A stretch of DNA of 64,000 bases from the NCBI RefSeq assembly GCF_003259335.1, contig NZ_QLLL01000007.1:233262-297261 (forward strand). Reading direction: 5' to 3'. Source of the stretch: Chitinophaga skermanii. GTDB lineage: Bacteria; Bacteroidota; Bacteroidia; Chitinophagales; Chitinophagaceae. The position numbers and the translations under genes are program-made. Below, one piece after another: positions 9,527 to 18,343 of this stretch (position 1 is the first letter of the stretch; the number at the start of each line of letters is the position of its first letter). The notes beneath the pieces are model-generated. The model ran no database searches, was not told the DNA's origin, and saw only the letters and a program-made list of their open reading frames with translations.

Positions 9527-9985
9527 TTAGTTAGTAGCTGCAGCGCCGATTTTCTTAGTCGCTACTACGCTGTCTTTAACGCCACTTTTGAAGGAGATTT
9601 TAGCAAAGGCTTTCAGTTTCAATGCGCTATCATAGCTCATTGTAGTTACAGTCGTGTTCGTTAATAACGCTGCGCCAGTGCTTTTTTGCGCGGTGAATTT
9701 AACTGCAGTATCAGTTTTTGTCAAATCTTCACCTTTGAAAATGTTGAAGTTGTAGGTAGTGTCTTTTGTAGACTTATCCAACGAAATAGAGATCTGTACT
9801 GAATTAGCAGATTTCTCGCTGATAGTAACTTTACCTGCAGAGTTGCCAGAACCTGTAAACGCATACTCTTTAGAACGTAATGCTGGAGCATTATCATCTT
9901 TGTCATTACAAGCAGTAGCGAGAATTCCGAGCATGGCAGTAGCCATCAAGCTCACTTTAAGAGCACGATTTTTAAATAAAAGCAT
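9527..9985 (-). CDS. Small secreted lipoprotein of unknown function
   Basis: The 152-residue product starts MLLFKNRALKVSLMATAMLGILATACNDKDDN, a lipoprotein signal with the cysteine at about residue 26 and an acidic NDKDDN linker typical of surface-exposed Bacteroidota lipoproteins. The rest is Ser/Thr/Lys-rich with alternating hydrophobic residues (GKVTISEKSANSVQISISL, YNFNIFKGEDL) and should fold as beta-sheet, vaguely like a CHRD-type fold. No catalytic motif is visible. It stands alone, divergent from the MATE exporter. I do not recognise a specific family; that it is a real gene is fairly sure because of the clean lipobox. Confidence 0.75.
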   Translation of the reverse strand: MLLFKNRALKVSLMATAMLGILATACNDKDDNAPALRSKEYAFTGSGNSAGKVTISEKSANSVQISISLDKSTKDTTYNFNIFKGEDLTKTDTAVKFTAQKSTGAALLTNTTVTTMSYDSALKLKAFAKISFKSGVKDSVVATKKIGAAATN

Positions 9986-10382
9986 GATTTCCGTTTTAGT
10001 AAAATTAGGATTTAGATATTTGGATTTGTTGATCCATGTGTTAAACGAATGCTTGCAAAAAAAAGTTACAGGTGTTTTGAAAAATTATGCATTAAAGTAT
10101 TTTAATATGCTATGTAATGCTTTGTGGTACTGTGTTTACAGGGTTAATTTTTTTTATTTTTTGTCTTGATGCTGAATTGATTGATATAGCAATGAATTAT
10201 TGTTGAAATATTTTGTCGTTTAGATAATTATTCTATCTTTGTCGCATCTCAATTTTACGCTGATGAAAATCGCTCCCATCTTCTAGCTACGGCAGAAGTA
10301 AAACAGTCCTCCTCTTTTAATTCGTTGATGCGATGAACTTGTCGTGTCAAACATTTACATGTCAATTTTATAATACAACTCC
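9986..10382. other. Divergent intergenic region before the MATE gene
   Basis: 397 bases, AT-rich. It holds the promoter at 10213-10242 and a leader of about 130 bases for the MATE gene. A 7-codon ORF starts at ATG 10263 (MKIAPIF, then TAG) and may or may not be translated. No other gene was recognised. Confidence 0.6.
10213..10242 (+). promoter_or_regulatory. Bacteroidota-type promoter of the MATE gene
   Basis: TTTG (10213-10216), an 18-base spacer and TATCTTTG (10235-10242) match the Bacteroidota sigma-A consensus TTTG and TAnnTTTG. Transcription should start near 10249, giving a leader of about 130 bases. Confidence 0.75.
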
Positions 10383-11795
10383 ATGCGACAAACGCAAGCA
10401 TTATTGCGCGTACGTAGCTTCTTTTCATTGTTGAAAGAAGCGATCGTAGGCAAAGAAAATACATATACTTCGGGTAGTTTACGCCGCGCTATCTTCCTAT
10501 TAGCTGTGCCCATGATCTTAGAAATGATGATGGAATCACTCTTTGCGGTGGTCGATATTTATTTTGTAAGTGAACTAGGAAAGGCTGCTGTAGCAGCGGT
10601 AGGTTTAACCGAATCGATGCTTACCATTGTTTATAGCCTAGCAATGGGTATTACAATGGCAGCATCGGCCATGGTGGCCCGTAGAATTGGGGAAGAAGAC
10701 CCCAAAGGCGCCAGCATCACAGCCGTTCAAGGTATGATCTTCGCCGGTATGTTATCACTCGTTATTTCCATCGTAGGTTTCGTATTCGCAAAAGATCTAT
10801 TACGCCTCATGGGCGCTACCCCTGAAGTAATAGAAATTGGTCACGGTTATACCCAAATTATGCTGGGAAGTAACTTCGTAATCACTTACCTATTCATGAT
10901 TAACGGTATCTTCCGGGGGGCTGGTAATGCGGCCATGGCTATGCGCTCGCTTTGGTTGGCTAACATTCTAAATATTATATGTTGCCCCATTTTCATTTTT
11001 GGGGTCGGACCCATTCCTGCTTTCGGGTTGGAGGGTGCTGCCATTGCTACCTTAATTGGCCGTGGATCGGGTGTGCTATACCAATTATACCACTTGTTCG
11101 ATGGTAAAGGTAAAATCAAGATTGTAGGGGCTTATTTCAAGCCTAAATGGGATATAATACTACAGGTACTCAAAATAGGCGCTAGTGGTGCGGGGCAATT
11201 TTTGATCAACTCCGCCAGTTGGATCATTTTGATCCGCATCATCGCCCAATTCGGAGAAGATGCCATTGCTGGGTATACTATTGGTATTAGGATGGTGATC
11301 TTCTGCTTAATGCCTGCTTGGGGCTTGGCCAATGCAGGGGCTACACTTGTTGGGCAGAACCTAGGTGCGCAGCAACCAGAAAGAGCCGAACAGTCTGTTT
11401 ACCGTGTAGCATTATATAACGGGGCTTTGCTAGGTATTATGTCTATTATCCTAGTGGCTTTCGCTCATCCCATTATTCACTTTTTCGTTAGCGATCCTAA
11501 CGTCGTGGAAAATGCTGTAACATGCTTACGAGTGGTAAGTGCCGGTTTACTGTTTTATGCATTCGGTATGTCGATGATGCAGGCTTTTAATGGCGCCGGC
11601 GATACGCGTACACCCATGATTATTAACATTTTTGGCTTCTGGCTATTGCAAATCCCCTTGGCCTATGCTTTGGCTAATTGGTTGGCATTAGGGCCATTAG
11701 GAGTGTATTTGGCAATAGGTATTGCTGAAACATTAATTGCCGTGGCGGCTTTCATTGTGTTCAAACGAGGCAAATGGAAGCTGGTAAAGGTTTAG
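10383..11795 (+). CDS. MATE family multidrug/Na+ efflux transporter
   Basis: The 470-residue, very hydrophobic protein has about 12 membrane segments in two homologous halves, the usual MATE size. Family signatures are visible: LRRAIFLLAVPMILEMMMESLFAVVDIYFVS at the N-terminus, VGLTESMLTIVYSLAMGITMAASAMVARRIGE, and in the second half GAQQPERAEQSVYRVALYNG and MSMMQAFNGAGDTRTPMIINIFGFW. MATE proteins export cationic drugs or metabolites in exchange for Na+ or H+ across the inner membrane. The N-terminal 35 residues before the first helix are longer than usual but the ATG is the only good start. It is monocistronic behind its own promoter. The substrate cannot be read from sequence. Confidence 0.92.
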   Translation: MRQTQALLRVRSFFSLLKEAIVGKENTYTSGSLRRAIFLLAVPMILEMMMESLFAVVDIYFVSELGKAAVAAVGLTESMLTIVYSLAMGITMAASAMVARRIGEEDPKGASITAVQGMIFAGMLSLVISIVGFVFAKDLLRLMGATPEVIEIGHGYTQIMLGSNFVITYLFMINGIFRGAGNAAMAMRSLWLANILNIICCPIFIFGVGPIPAFGLEGAAIATLIGRGSGVLYQLYHLFDGKGKIKIVGAYFKPKWDIILQVLKIGASGAGQFLINSASWIILIRIIAQFGEDAIAGYTIGIRMVIFCLMPAWGLANAGATLVGQNLGAQQPERAEQSVYRVALYNGALLGIMSIILVAFAHPIIHFFVSDPNVVENAVTCLRVVSAGLLFYAFGMSMMQAFNGAGDTRTPMIINIFGFWLLQIPLAYALANWLALGPLGVYLAIGIAETLIAVAAFIVFKRGKWKLVKV

Positions 11796-11883
11796 TAGCC
11801 TTATTTTATATATGAATTATCACGAAAGGTAAAGCTGTATTGGGATTTTTATGGCAAATGGCGCCATTGCACCCTAATATGCT

Positions 11884-11891
11884 TACCTTTG
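11884..11891 (+). promoter_or_regulatory. Probable -7 element upstream of the pfkB-type gene
   Basis: TACCTTTG matches TAnnTTTG, 65 bases before the start codon. A convincing -33 TTTG at normal spacing was not found. Confidence 0.45.
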
Positions 11892-11955
11892 CGTGGTTTT
11901 TTTATAAGCGTAAGCTTATTGTCTTATTAATCATACTATAAAATAATTAAATAGC

Positions 11956-12879
11956 ATGTCGCTAACTGTCGTAGGCACCATGGCGTTCGATGATATCGAA
12001 ACGCCCTTTGGAAAATCGGACAAGATCATTGGTGGTTCTGCCACTTTCATCGCTTGGGCTGCTTCGAATTTCGTAGACCAAGTTAACCAAGTATCCATCG
12101 TAGGTGGCGACTTCCCACAGTCGGAATTGGATGCATTATCTGCTAGGGGTGTAAAATTGGATGGTGTTGAAGTGAAGAAAGACGAGAAAACTTTCTTCTG
12201 GGCAGGTAAATATCATATGGATATGAATACACGCGATACATTAGCTACTGAGCTGAATGTATTGGCTGCTTTCAATCCAACGATTCCAGCTTCCTACCAA
12301 GAAAGCGATTTCCTTATTTTAGGTAACCTTACGCCCCAAGTACAAAAAAGCGTTATCGAACAATTCACTACCCGCCCGAAATTAATCGTAATGGATACGA
12401 TGAACTTCTGGATGGAAACTGCCTTGGAAGACTTGAAAAAAGTAATTTCTATGGTAGACGTATTGTTGGTAAACGATTCTGAAGCACGTCAATTAACCGG
12501 CGAATACTCTTTGGTGAAAGCTGCTAAGCAAATTATGGCTATGGGCCCACGTTACTTGATTATCAAGAAAGGTGAGCACGGTGCATTGTTATTCAACGAA
12601 AATCATGTGTTCTTCGCTCCAGCGATGCCATTAGACGATGTATTTGATCCAACAGGAGCCGGCGATACATTTGCAGGTGGTTTCATCGGTCACCTCGCTA
12701 GAACAAAAGACATTTCTTTCGAAAACATGAAAACTGCCATCATCGTAGGTTCTGCCATGGCTTCTTTCTGTGTTGAGAAATTTGGTGTTACCCGTTTACG
12801 CGAAGTAACTAAAGAAGAAATCAGTGCACGTTTGGAACAATTCGTACAGTTGGTAAACTTCGATATCGATTTAGTGTAA
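11956..12879 (+). CDS. PfkB/ribokinase-family sugar or nucleoside kinase
   Basis: The 307-residue protein has the family pattern: an N-terminal beta-sheet (SLTVVGTMAFDDIETP), an early Gly-Gly (IIGGSATFIAWAA, VSIVGGDFP), and the C-terminal signature DPTGAGDTFAGGFIG in which GAGD makes the anion hole and Asp is the catalytic base. PfkB kinases transfer phosphate from ATP to sugar hydroxyls or nucleosides in the cytoplasm. The N-terminal half is divergent (FWAGKYHMDMNTRDTLATELN) and does not match ribokinase, fructokinase or adenosine kinase by eye, so the substrate is left open. It is a single gene with its own likely promoter and a strong terminator at 12901. Confidence 0.88.
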   Translation: MSLTVVGTMAFDDIETPFGKSDKIIGGSATFIAWAASNFVDQVNQVSIVGGDFPQSELDALSARGVKLDGVEVKKDEKTFFWAGKYHMDMNTRDTLATELNVLAAFNPTIPASYQESDFLILGNLTPQVQKSVIEQFTTRPKLIVMDTMNFWMETALEDLKKVISMVDVLLVNDSEARQLTGEYSLVKAAKQIMAMGPRYLIIKKGEHGALLFNENHVFFAPAMPLDDVFDPTGAGDTFAGGFIGHLARTKDISFENMKTAIIVGSAMASFCVEKFGVTRLREVTKEEISARLEQFVQLVNFDIDLV

Positions 12880-12900
12880 CAACTAAATAAACTTATATAT

Positions 12901-12937
12901 AATCACCCGGTTGTGCTTGCATAGCCGGGTGATTTTG
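12901..12937 (+). terminator. Intrinsic terminator after the pfkB-type gene
   Basis: AATCACCCGG (12901-12910) pairs with CCGGGTGATT (12925-12934), then a T-rich tail. It lies 21 bases after the stop codon. Confidence 0.85.
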
Positions 12938-13352
12938 TTTAGACCATTACCCAGCCTATTGGCACAAGGGAATTTATTGGGTAATAGATAATAGGTACCC
13001 ATGGTTGGGCATATATTATAGTATCGCTTATTGTTGCCCTACCATTTCCCTGTGTAAACCTTAACCCGGATTACCAAACTAGGGTGTAAACCTATTTTAG
13101 GACGTGACACTTCCTATCTTCACCCTATCCTTACCCTATCCTTACCCTATCTCTACCCTATCTAAAGCCTATCTCGACCCTATCCCTAGCCTATCTAAAG
13201 CCTATCTCCACCCTATCCAAACTCAAGCCCAGTATAGAGGTAGCCTATCCTCGCCTTTGTAACTGATTTATCTTCAAGTGTTTAAAAACGTACCCCCTGT
13301 AACGACGGGCTTTTCCGCCCATCCCGTTCTTATGATATAGTATAGGCATAAA
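12938..13352. other. Long intergenic region holding an 11-base repeat array
   Basis: No convincing ORF. An inverted repeat ATTACCCA ... TGGGTAAT lies near 12946-12984. The 11-base array occupies 13091-13249. The region separates convergent genes (pfkB-type + and S1/P1 nuclease -), so promoters are not expected here. Confidence 0.7.
13091..13249 (+). repeat. 11-base periodic array, core CCTATC
   Basis: CCTATC starts at 13113, 13124, 13135, 13146, 13157, 13168, 13179, 13190, 13201 and 13212: ten perfect cores at exactly 11-base spacing with variable 5-base linkers (mostly YYNAC or TAAAG). An outlying CCTATT at 13091 is two periods upstream and another CCTATC lies at 13244. The strand is pyrimidine-rich. 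The period is not a multiple of three and the frame is not kept open as a gene. Confidence 0.92.
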
Positions 13353-13386
13353 AAAAGCGCCTGCCTTTTGCAAGGCAAGCGCTTTT
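13353..13386 (-). terminator. Intrinsic terminator of the S1/P1 nuclease gene
   Basis: AAAAGCGC (13353-13360) pairs with GCGCTTTT (13379-13386), with an inner TGCCTT/AAGGCA stem. On the minus strand it is followed by a T-run (plus-strand A-run before 13353). Confidence 0.85.
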
Positions 13387-13403
13387 CAGTATATCGAAAA
13401 CGA

Positions 13404-14210
13404 TTATTTGAAGATATCGTTCAATACTTGTGCTAAGCGGTAGCCACCTTTTTGTAATTGACTATTTAAGTCGTTTACAAACAAGAAATTGTAACGGTAG
13501 CTCAATTTATCGCCATCTTTTGTGCTAGCATATACTTTATCTGCTAATACGTGAGACTCACATAACCAATCGATAACAGTGCCTTTTTGGATTTCTTTGA
13601 TCTTTTGTGCAGGGGCACGATCTAACCAATTGGTATATTCTGTGTAACTTAGTTGTTGATAATCGATCAGTTGCTCGTCCCAAACACGGTGTAAGTTCGA
13701 AGGTGTATTGAACCATTGTACGGCGATTTTATTACCACCTTGGTCTTCGTCACGACCCACATGCAAAGGCTGGTGAACGTCGCCAATGATATGCACCAAG
13801 AATGTTAATGCAAATACTTTATCCTCTTTGGACGCTTTTGGATCTTTTAATGTTTTAGAAAGCGCTACAATTTGATTATATGCTTCGCCACTTGCTTTTC
13901 CATCGGCAATCATTTTATGCACTTCTTCGCATGAAATGTGGCCAGGGAAATCGACATAGTGCCAGTTATTCGTGTGTTTGTATTTACCTGTTGTGTCGGA
14001 TTTAATGAAATCTGGCCAGTTGGCAATCATCGCCAATGTTTCGGTGCCTATTAAATCGGAAATCGCTTTCTGCGCCCTTGGTGTCAAATGACGACTAGCT
14101 AATTCTGCCACTACCCTGTGTCCTATTGGTCCCCATGCATAAGAGGATGTCGTTATAAATAGCGCGAACGCTAAAACGAGCATTTTTTTAATCGCGATCT
14201 TTTTGTGCAT
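13404..14210 (-). CDS. Secreted S1/P1-type zinc nuclease
   Basis: The 268-residue protein has a signal peptide ending SSYA, so the mature protein begins with Trp26. In this family the N-terminal Trp is itself a zinc ligand. The other trinuclear zinc ligands are present in order: His31 (AWGPIGHRVV), Asp67 (NWPD), His84 (NNWHYVDFP), His140-x3-Asp144-x5-His150 (FLVHIIGDVHQPLH) and His174-x3-Asp178 (NLHRVWDEQ). S1/P1 nucleases cut single-stranded DNA and RNA and remove 3' phosphate from 3' mononucleotides. This one should act in the periplasm or outside the cell, perhaps to scavenge phosphate or nucleosides. It is a single gene, divergent from uvrB, with its own terminator. Confidence 0.94.
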   Translation of the reverse strand: MHKKIAIKKMLVLAFALFITTSSYAWGPIGHRVVAELASRHLTPRAQKAISDLIGTETLAMIANWPDFIKSDTTGKYKHTNNWHYVDFPGHISCEEVHKMIADGKASGEAYNQIVALSKTLKDPKASKEDKVFALTFLVHIIGDVHQPLHVGRDEDQGGNKIAVQWFNTPSNLHRVWDEQLIDYQQLSYTEYTNWLDRAPAQKIKEIQKGTVIDWLCESHVLADKVYASTKDGDKLSYRYNFLFVNDLNSQLQKGGYRLAQVLNDIFK

Positions 14211-14282
14211 GAATAGTTAATTTTGATTGTAAAGTTGCTACAAACTTGGTAAATAAAAAGTTTTTATAACACCCAATCATCA

Positions 14283-14290
14283 CAAATTTA
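14283..14290 (-). promoter_or_regulatory. Probable -7 element of the S1/P1 nuclease promoter
   Basis: On the minus strand the bases read TAAATTTG (TAnnTTTG), about 72 bases upstream of the nuclease start. No clear -33 element was found. Confidence 0.5.
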
Positions 14291-14301
14291 GTAAAGATAA
14301 T

Positions 14302-16350
14302 ATGCCTTTCCGTTTAGAAGCTCCATATAAACCCGCCGGGGATCAGCCTTCAGCTATCGAACAGCTAACAGAAGGTGTTGTCAACGGCGAGAAATACCAG
14401 GCATTGCTGGGTGTAACCGGCTCGGGTAAAACTTTTACCATGGCCAATGTTATTCAAAACACGCAAAAACCTACGCTCGTACTTACCCACAACAAAACCC
14501 TTGTAGCGCAATTGTACGGCGAACTGAAACAGTTCTTCCCGCATAATGCCGTGGAATATTTCGTATCGTATTACGATTATTATCAACCCGAAGCATATAT
14601 GCCCGTGAGCGATACATATATCGAGAAGGATTTAGCGATTAATGAGGAGTTGGACAAACTTCGATTAAGAGCCACCTCTAACCTACTAAGCGGTAGGCGC
14701 GATATTATCGTGGTAGCCAGCGTATCGTGTATTTACGGTATGGGTAACCCTACAGAATACGAAAACAGTATCATTCGACTTCAACAAGGGCAAGTAATGG
14801 GACGCAATACCTTGTTACATGGCTTGGTAAATTCTTTATACTCTCGTACTACGGGCGATTTCAACCGCGGTAACTTCCGTGTGCAGGGCGATACAGTGGA
14901 TGTAAACTTACCCTATGTTGATTATGGCTATAGAATCACCTTCTTCGGTGATGAAATCGAAGAAATTGAAAGCTTCGATCCGCAAACAGGTAAACGCATC
15001 GCTATCATGGATACAGCCGCCATCTTTCCTGCCAACCTTTACGTGGCACCCAAGGATATGATGGTGCAAATTCTCAACGAAATCCAAGACGAGATGAATG
15101 CCCAAGTAGAATATTTTAAGAAGCAGGGTAAACTCATCGAAGCGCAACGTTTATCGGAAAGGGTAACATACGACGTGGAAATGATCCGCGAATTGGGGTA
15201 TTGTAATGGTATCGAGAACTATTCGCGGTTCTTGGATCGTCGCCAACCCGGTAAGCGGCCATTCTGCTTATTGGATTACTTCCCGGATGACTTCTTACTG
15301 GTGATTGATGAAAGCCACGTAACCATCCCGCAAATTAGTGGTATGTACGGGGGCGACCGTTCCCGTAAACTCACCCTCGTGGATTACGGTTTCCGTTTAC
15401 CAAGTGCCTTAGATAACCGCCCATTGAACTTTTACGAGTTCGAAGAGCTAACTAACCAAGTCGTATTTGTAAGTGCCACCCCCGGAGAATATGAATTAAG
15501 GCAAACCGATGGCGTGGTGGTAGAACAAGTTGTTCGCCCTACAGGCTTACTCGATCCCCCGATCGAAGTAAGGCCGAGTGTGAACCAAGTCGATGATTTG
15601 CTCGACGAGATTGATAAAACCGTGAAGAAAGGCGACCGTGTACTGGTAACTACCCTAACGAAGCGCATGGCCGAGGAAATGGATAAATATTTGGGACGTA
15701 TTAATATTAAGAGTCGCTACATCCACTCCGAAGTAGATACCTTGGAGCGTGTGGAGATATTACGTGATCTTCGCTTGGGTAATATCGACGTGTTAGTTGG
15801 TGTGAACTTATTGAGAGAAGGGCTTGACTTGCCAGAGGTGTCGTTAGTGGCGATTTTGGATGCGGATAAAGAAGGTTTCTTACGAGATGAAAGATCATTA
15901 ACGCAAACCGCCGGCCGTGCCGCGCGTAACGTAGATGGTTTGGTTATCTTTTATGCCGATAAAATTACTGATAGTATGCAGCGCACGATAGATGAAACAT
16001 CTCGCCGCCGCGATAAGCAACATGCCTATAACATAGAACATAATATAACCCCGCGCACAGTACGTAAATCGAAAGAGCAAATCTTGGGTCAAACGAGCGT
16101 ATTGGAAATAAAACAGTACGACGAGAACAACCCGCTGGCTGTACACGACGAGCTAACCATTGTTTCCGAGGAGAATACGGCTTTAAACAAAGGCACGATA
16201 TCAACTATTCCGCAGATGGAGAAGGCGATAACGAAAGTGAAGAAAGAGATGGAGAAGGCGGCGAAAGATTTAGATTTCATGGAAGCGGCCCGTTTGAGGG
16301 ACCAAATGTTTGCATTGCAACAACAATTGACCGAAATGAAGGCAAAATAG
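14302..16350 (+). CDS. uvrB: UvrABC excision nuclease subunit B
   Basis: The 682 residues match the normal UvrB length. Walker A is GVTGSGKT (residues 37-44). The beta-hairpin that clamps damaged DNA reads YYDYYQPEAYMP, followed by IEKDLAINEELDKLR. Helicase motif II is DESH (VIDESHVTIPQISGMY), motif V region VGVNLLREGLDLPEVSLVAILDADKEGFLR, and motif VI QTAGRAARN. The C-terminal UVR motif (DLDFMEAARLRDQMFALQ) binds UvrC. UvrB receives the lesion from UvrA, verifies it and recruits UvrC. The gene is alone; uvrA and uvrC are not in this window. The ATG at 14302 gives the typical MPFRLEAPYKPAGDQPSAI start. Confidence 0.98.
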   Translation: MPFRLEAPYKPAGDQPSAIEQLTEGVVNGEKYQALLGVTGSGKTFTMANVIQNTQKPTLVLTHNKTLVAQLYGELKQFFPHNAVEYFVSYYDYYQPEAYMPVSDTYIEKDLAINEELDKLRLRATSNLLSGRRDIIVVASVSCIYGMGNPTEYENSIIRLQQGQVMGRNTLLHGLVNSLYSRTTGDFNRGNFRVQGDTVDVNLPYVDYGYRITFFGDEIEEIESFDPQTGKRIAIMDTAAIFPANLYVAPKDMMVQILNEIQDEMNAQVEYFKKQGKLIEAQRLSERVTYDVEMIRELGYCNGIENYSRFLDRRQPGKRPFCLLDYFPDDFLLVIDESHVTIPQISGMYGGDRSRKLTLVDYGFRLPSALDNRPLNFYEFEELTNQVVFVSATPGEYELRQTDGVVVEQVVRPTGLLDPPIEVRPSVNQVDDLLDEIDKTVKKGDRVLVTTLTKRMAEEMDKYLGRINIKSRYIHSEVDTLERVEILRDLRLGNIDVLVGVNLLREGLDLPEVSLVAILDADKEGFLRDERSLTQTAGRAARNVDGLVIFYADKITDSMQRTIDETSRRRDKQHAYNIEHNITPRTVRKSKEQILGQTSVLEIKQYDENNPLAVHDELTIVSEENTALNKGTISTIPQMEKAITKVKKEMEKAAKDLDFMEAARLRDQMFALQQQLTEMKAK

Positions 16351-16765
16351 ATACATGGTCAAATAAACATTATATAGAATTATTTATAATACGAATTGTT
16401 TATTTTAGCCATATTTGAAGTAATAATAATAAATAATCTTCAAATATATATTTCTGAAATACAATACAGTATAACGTTAAAAGCGATTTTGCAGTAAAGA
16501 GCAAGGTCGCTTTTTTTGAAAAAATTGAATTGTATTTTGAAATTCTTATAAATAATTAAATATCAAACTGTTAAACCTAATATTGTCTAGTTTCTTCACT
16601 GCGAAAAACTTCAAAAATCAAATTAATATATAATTTAAAATATATATGATTGTCTTTTGACGCACTTTGAGGCCTGTATTTTTAAATATTTCCATTTTTA
16701 GGGCCTTCTATTTGATTTTATATAGTACCGACATACTTTTATTGCGAATTATAAAATCAAGTGCT
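16351..16765. other. AT-rich intergenic region between uvrB and amt
   Basis: No ORF of note. It holds an inverted repeat ATATTTGAAG (16411-16420) / CTTCAAATAT (16438-16447) and a terminator at 16479-16517. The remaining 250 bases before amt are very AT-rich with no clear TAnnTTTG or sigma-54 site found by eye. Confidence 0.6.
16479..16517 (+). terminator. Intrinsic terminator downstream of uvrB
   Basis: AAAAGCGA (16479-16486) pairs with TCGCTTTT (16507-16514), inner TTGC/GCAA pairing, ending in seven Ts. It lies about 130 bases after the uvrB stop. Confidence 0.75.
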
Positions 16766-18151
16766 ATGAAGAAAAAATCATTTCAAGATTATTTGCCATT
16801 CATTTTCCTGGCAGCCTTTGCACTCATCGGCATATTTATTCCTTCCGCTCCCGCGTTTGCTGATACAAGTAAGTATAATCCTGCTGACGTTGCATGGATT
16901 TTAGTAGCTACTTGTTTAGTGTTTTTAATGACCCCAGGTTTATCCTTCTTCTACGGTGGGATGGTAAATCGTAAGAACGTTATTTCCACCATGATGCAGA
17001 GCTTTGTTGCAACCGGCATCATCAGCGTAATTTGGGTGGTATGCGGTTTCAGTTTAGCCTTCGGTGATTCAATCGGTGGTATAATTGGTGATCCTCGTAC
17101 CTTCTTATTCTTTAAAGGAGTACCAGAGGGTGCCGCATGGGGAACCATTCCAATGTTGCTCTTCGCTTTATTCCAAATGAAGTTTGCTATCATCACCCCG
17201 GCTTTGGTGGTAGGTGCAGTAGCAGAGCGTATCCGCTTCACGTCGTATGTACTCTTTATGGTGTTGTTCAGCGTATTGGTGTATGCACCCATTGCACACT
17301 GGACATGGCATGCCGACGGTTTCTTGTTCAAAATGGGCGTATTAGACTTCGCAGGTGGTACCGTGGTACACATTTCTGCTGGTTGTGCGGCTTTGGCAGG
17401 TGCCTTGGTATTGAAGCGTAGAAAAGATCACGTAGAGAAAAAAGAAATTACTCCTGCAAATATCCCGTTCGTTTTATTAGGTACAGGTTTATTATGGTTT
17501 GGCTGGTTCGGTTTCAATGCCGGTTCATCATTAGCTGCTAACTCATTGGCTGTTTCTGCATTCGCGGTTACTAATACTGCAACTGCTGCTGCCGGCTTGG
17601 CTTGGTTGTTCTTTGATGTAGTACGTGGTCGTAAACCATCTGCTCTTGGTTTCTGTATCGGCGCTGTTGTGGGCTTAGTTGCTATCACACCTGCTGCCGG
17701 TTACGTAGCCATCCCGCAAAGTATCTTTATCGGTTTTGCTGCTGCCATTGTGTCTAACATGGTTGTTCATTGGAAATCGAAAACAGCTATCGACGATACA
17801 TTGGATGTATTCCCTTGCCATGGTGTTGGTGGTATCGTAGGTATGTTGTTAACAGGTATTTTCGCTACAACTACTATTAATAGTGCTGTAACTGACCAAG
17901 GTTGGTTATACAGCGGTACACCTACTTTGTTCCTGAAGCAATTACTCGGAATGGTGATCGTTGTTGCATACAGCTTCACGGTTTCTTATATCATCTTTAA
18001 GTTGATCAATATGTTCCATCCATTACGTGTATCTGAAGAAGAAGAAGCACTTGGTTTGGATGTTACTCAACACAACGAAAACTACCATGCGCAATCCTTA
18101 ACGGTGAGCAACAATGGTGCGTTGAAAGAAGAGGAATTACTCCCGCAATAA
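16766..18151 (+). CDS. amt: Ammonium transporter Amt
   Basis: 461 residues from the ATG at 16766 (MKKKSFQDYLPF). The open frame extends 33 codons further upstream but reads as non-coding AT-rich sequence. A signal-like N-terminal helix ends at APAFA. The Amt core follows with about 11 membrane segments: MTPGLSFFYGGMVNRKNV, the first twin-histidine in DFAGGTVVHISAG, and the second in DVFPCHGVGGIVGMLLTGIFA. The C-terminal tail (LRVSEEEEALGLDVTQHNE) resembles the regulatory tail that contacts PII proteins, with HNE in place of the common HGE. It takes ammonium across the inner membrane. It is followed by an outer-membrane porin gene, which suggests a two-membrane uptake pair. No glnK lies nearby. 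Confidence 0.96.
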   Translation: MKKKSFQDYLPFIFLAAFALIGIFIPSAPAFADTSKYNPADVAWILVATCLVFLMTPGLSFFYGGMVNRKNVISTMMQSFVATGIISVIWVVCGFSLAFGDSIGGIIGDPRTFLFFKGVPEGAAWGTIPMLLFALFQMKFAIITPALVVGAVAERIRFTSYVLFMVLFSVLVYAPIAHWTWHADGFLFKMGVLDFAGGTVVHISAGCAALAGALVLKRRKDHVEKKEITPANIPFVLLGTGLLWFGWFGFNAGSSLAANSLAVSAFAVTNTATAAAGLAWLFFDVVRGRKPSALGFCIGAVVGLVAITPAAGYVAIPQSIFIGFAAAIVSNMVVHWKSKTAIDDTLDVFPCHGVGGIVGMLLTGIFATTTINSAVTDQGWLYSGTPTLFLKQLLGMVIVVAYSFTVSYIIFKLINMFHPLRVSEEEEALGLDVTQHNENYHAQSLTVSNNGALKEEELLPQ

Positions 18152-18172
18152 TAGCCAGTTTACAAAAATCAA

Positions 18173-18217
18173 AACAACCGTTGTGGTGCCTTGTCGTGGT
18201 GCACTGCGGCGGTTGTT
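18173..18217 (+). other. Stem-loop between amt and the porin gene
   Basis: AACAACCG (18173-18180) pairs with CGGTTGTT (18210-18217) around a partly paired 29-base interior. It lacks a U-tract, so it may be an attenuator or processing site rather than a terminator. Confidence 0.45.
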
Positions 18218-18343
18218 GCCTACGAAGTTTCGATTTTAAGTTCTTTACATACGGAGTTTGTATTATTCCACCCATCATCATCATTAGCACCTTAACAAGT
18301 TACTAAGCAGTCACCCCCATTTTATCAACCAAAATATTCGCTA

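Noticed and set aside
9759..10169. 136-codon open frame on the plus strand
   Set aside because: It is the opposite strand of the small lipoprotein gene plus AT-rich leader.
13091..13249. CRISPR array
   Set aside because: The repeat unit is 11 bases with 5-base linkers, far too short, and no cas genes are nearby.
16667..16765. 33-codon N-terminal extension of Amt
   Set aside because: The stretch is AT-rich and the product already has a clean start MKKKSFQDY with a signal-like helix.
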